The notes beneath the pieces are model-generated. The model ran no database searches and had not been told where the DNA came from. It was given only the letters and a program-made list of their open reading frames with translations. DNA of 7,142 bases from Prevotellaceae bacterium (lineage in GTDB: Bacteria; Bacteroidota; Bacteroidia; Bacteroidales; UBA932), in assembly GCA_031258915.1 (NCBI GenBank), contig JAIRMD010000213.1, forward strand, positions 1 through 7,142. The letters run 5' to 3'. Of the stretch, positions 5,959-7,142 are shown in pieces. Made by a program: the position numbers and the translations under genes. Positions within the stretch are counted from its first letter, which is position 1, and each line of letters starts with the position of its first letter.

Positions 5959-7142
5959 ATGAAACCATACATTGCCCGCAACAAATACATTGAGCGGATA
6001 AAGCCGTTTATGCGAACCGACCTCATAAAAGTGCTCGTTGGCCAGCGGCGTGTAGGAAAAAGCTACCTGCTCTACCAGCTCATGGACGAAATTCGCAAAA
6101 GCGAACCAAAGGCAAACATCATCTACATCAGCCCTGAGCTGTATGAGTTTGACAGCATCAGGAGCTACCACGAGCTGATGAGGTACATTCAAGCGCAGCG
6201 TAAAAGCAAGCAGCAGCTCACCTACATTTTCATTGACGAGATTCAGGATATTGCCGATTTTGAGAAAGCGCTACGCAGCCTCCAGGCCGAAGGGCAATAC
6301 GACGTTTACTGCACAGGCAGCAACGCCAAGCTGCTATCCGGAGAGCTCGCTACGCTGCTTAGCGGAAGGTACATAGAGCAGCGGGTGTATAGCCTCACCT
6401 ACCTTGAATTTCTCGAATTTCACAAGCTCGAGAATACAACGGCAGCGCTGGACAAATACATCCGCTACGGAGGATTGCCGTACCTGTCGAAGCTTCCACT
6501 CGACGACAACAATATCTACGAGTACCTCCGCGACATCTACAACTCCATCGTGCTGCGCGATGTGGTGGAGCGCTATAAAATCCGTAATATTCGCACGCTG
6601 AACGACCTTACGCTGTTTTTATCGGACAACATAGGGTGCATGATTACGGCCAACAGCATAAGCAATTTTCTTAAATCGCAGAAAATTGACGTGGGCGTAA
6701 AGCAGCTGCTGGAGTACCTGTCGCACCTTGAGTCAACATTTCTTGTGCACCGCGTAAAGCGAACAGATGTGATAGGAAAGCGAATATTCGAAATAGGAGA
6801 AAAGTACTACTTTGAAGATTTGGGGATACGCCACGCGCTTGTTCCATTTCAGAACAAAGATATTGGGAAAGTTATGGAGAATATTGTGCACCACCATCTT
6901 ATTGCGAATGGCTACAACGCCTACGTAGGAAAGCTGCGCAATAAAGAAGTAGATTTTGTTGTGGAAAAAAAGGGAGAGCGCGCATACATTCAAGTGGCCT
7001 ACTCCGTTGCAAACGCATCAACTCACGAGCGTGAGTACGGAAATCTACTGGCCATTAATGATAACTACCAAAAAATAGTTATCACTATGGACGAGCTGGA
7101 AGGCGCATCGTACAAGGGAATAAGCACAGTTCCGCTGCGCAA
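5959..7142 (+). CDS. AAA_14 / DUF4143 ATP-binding protein, 3' end cut by window edge
   Basis: The reading frame is open from the ATG at 5959 to the right edge, giving 394 residues without a stop. The family is usually about 380-420 residues, so only a short C-terminal tail should be missing. Residues 22-150 form the AAA_14 P-loop domain: Walker A GQRRVGKS (28-35), Walker B IFIDE (90-94) followed by IQD, and a sensor-like TGSNAKLLS (119-127). The linker and DUF4143 part follow, with the typical YGGLP (170-174) and IVLRDVVERY (197-206), then a C-terminal restriction-endonuclease-like fold region with EN (307-308), KEVDFV (329-334) and IQVAYS (344-349). The usual ExK of an active PD-(D/E)XK nuclease is replaced by Q345 and A347, so nuclease activity is doubtful. 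Members are abundant, often multicopy, and of unproven function. The gene is divergent from glyS. The start was chosen because MKPYIARNKYIERIKPFM.. is the family-like N-terminus. Confidence 0.9.
   Translation, partial: MKPYIARNKYIERIKPFMRTDLIKVLVGQRRVGKSYLLYQLMDEIRKSEPKANIIYISPELYEFDSIRSYHELMRYIQAQRKSKQQLTYIFIDEIQDIADFEKALRSLQAEGQYDVYCTGSNAKLLSGELATLLSGRYIEQRVYSLTYLEFLEFHKLENTTAALDKYIRYGGLPYLSKLPLDDNNIYEYLRDIYNSIVLRDVVERYKIRNIRTLNDLTLFLSDNIGCMITANSISNFLKSQKIDVGVKQLLEYLSHLESTFLVHRVKRTDVIGKRIFEIGEKYYFEDLGIRHALVPFQNKDIGKVMENIVHHHLIANGYNAYVGKLRNKEVDFVVEKKGERAYIQVAYSVANASTHEREYGNLLAINDNYQKIVITMDELEGASYKGISTVPLR

Noticed and set aside
5811..6026. A 72-residue N-terminal extension of glycyl-tRNA synthetase from an upstream ATG.
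   Set aside because: It has no synthetase similarity, crosses the -7 elements and palindrome, and overlaps the divergent ATPase gene. The ATG at 5810 gives the family-typical start.

Overview
The window looks like a chromosomal segment from a member of the Bacteroidota. Three things point there. The glycyl-tRNA synthetase is the single-chain homodimeric type of about 516 residues. The YfhO-family membrane protein is of the large Bacteroidota form. The intergenic region carries -7 elements of the Bacteroidota form TAnnTTTG, while Shine-Dalgarno sequences are weak or absent. No rRNA, tRNA, IS element, CRISPR array or phage structural gene was seen. The genus cannot be named from this sequence alone.

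Layout: three genes run leftward on the minus strand. They are the glycyl-tRNA synthetase (5810 to 4260), a YfhO-family polytopic membrane protein (4180 to 1649), and a three-part protein joining an N-terminal DUF4062 domain, a RecG-like/HATPase_c_4 ATP-binding domain and a C-terminal winged helix (1649 to 18). The first two are separated by 79 bp without a convincing terminator. The last two overlap by one base (TAATG), which suggests translational coupling. A fourth gene, an AAA_14/DUF4143 ATPase, starts at 5959 on the plus strand and is cut by the right edge. The 148 bp between it and glyS form a divergent promoter region with TAnnTTTG elements facing both ways and an 18-bp perfect palindrome.

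How the genes fit together: glyS is housekeeping (glycine charging of tRNA) and YfhO is probably an envelope glycosyltransferase-like protein. The DUF4062-ATPase-wHTH protein and the AAA_14/DUF4143 ATPase belong to accessory families of unsettled function that are common in Bacteroidota genomes. Nothing here shows that the four act in one pathway.

The most unusual feature is a 12-bp in-frame minisatellite in the DUF4062 gene. It has fifteen clear copies of a four-residue unit (Asp-Thr-Asn/Asp-Lys) in two blocks, between the ATP-binding domain and the winged helix. The Asp-Thr dicodon is identical at the DNA level in all fifteen copies, which suggests recent expansion. I see no clearly new multi-gene system. 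The DUF4062-ATPase-wHTH protein is the best candidate for further attention.
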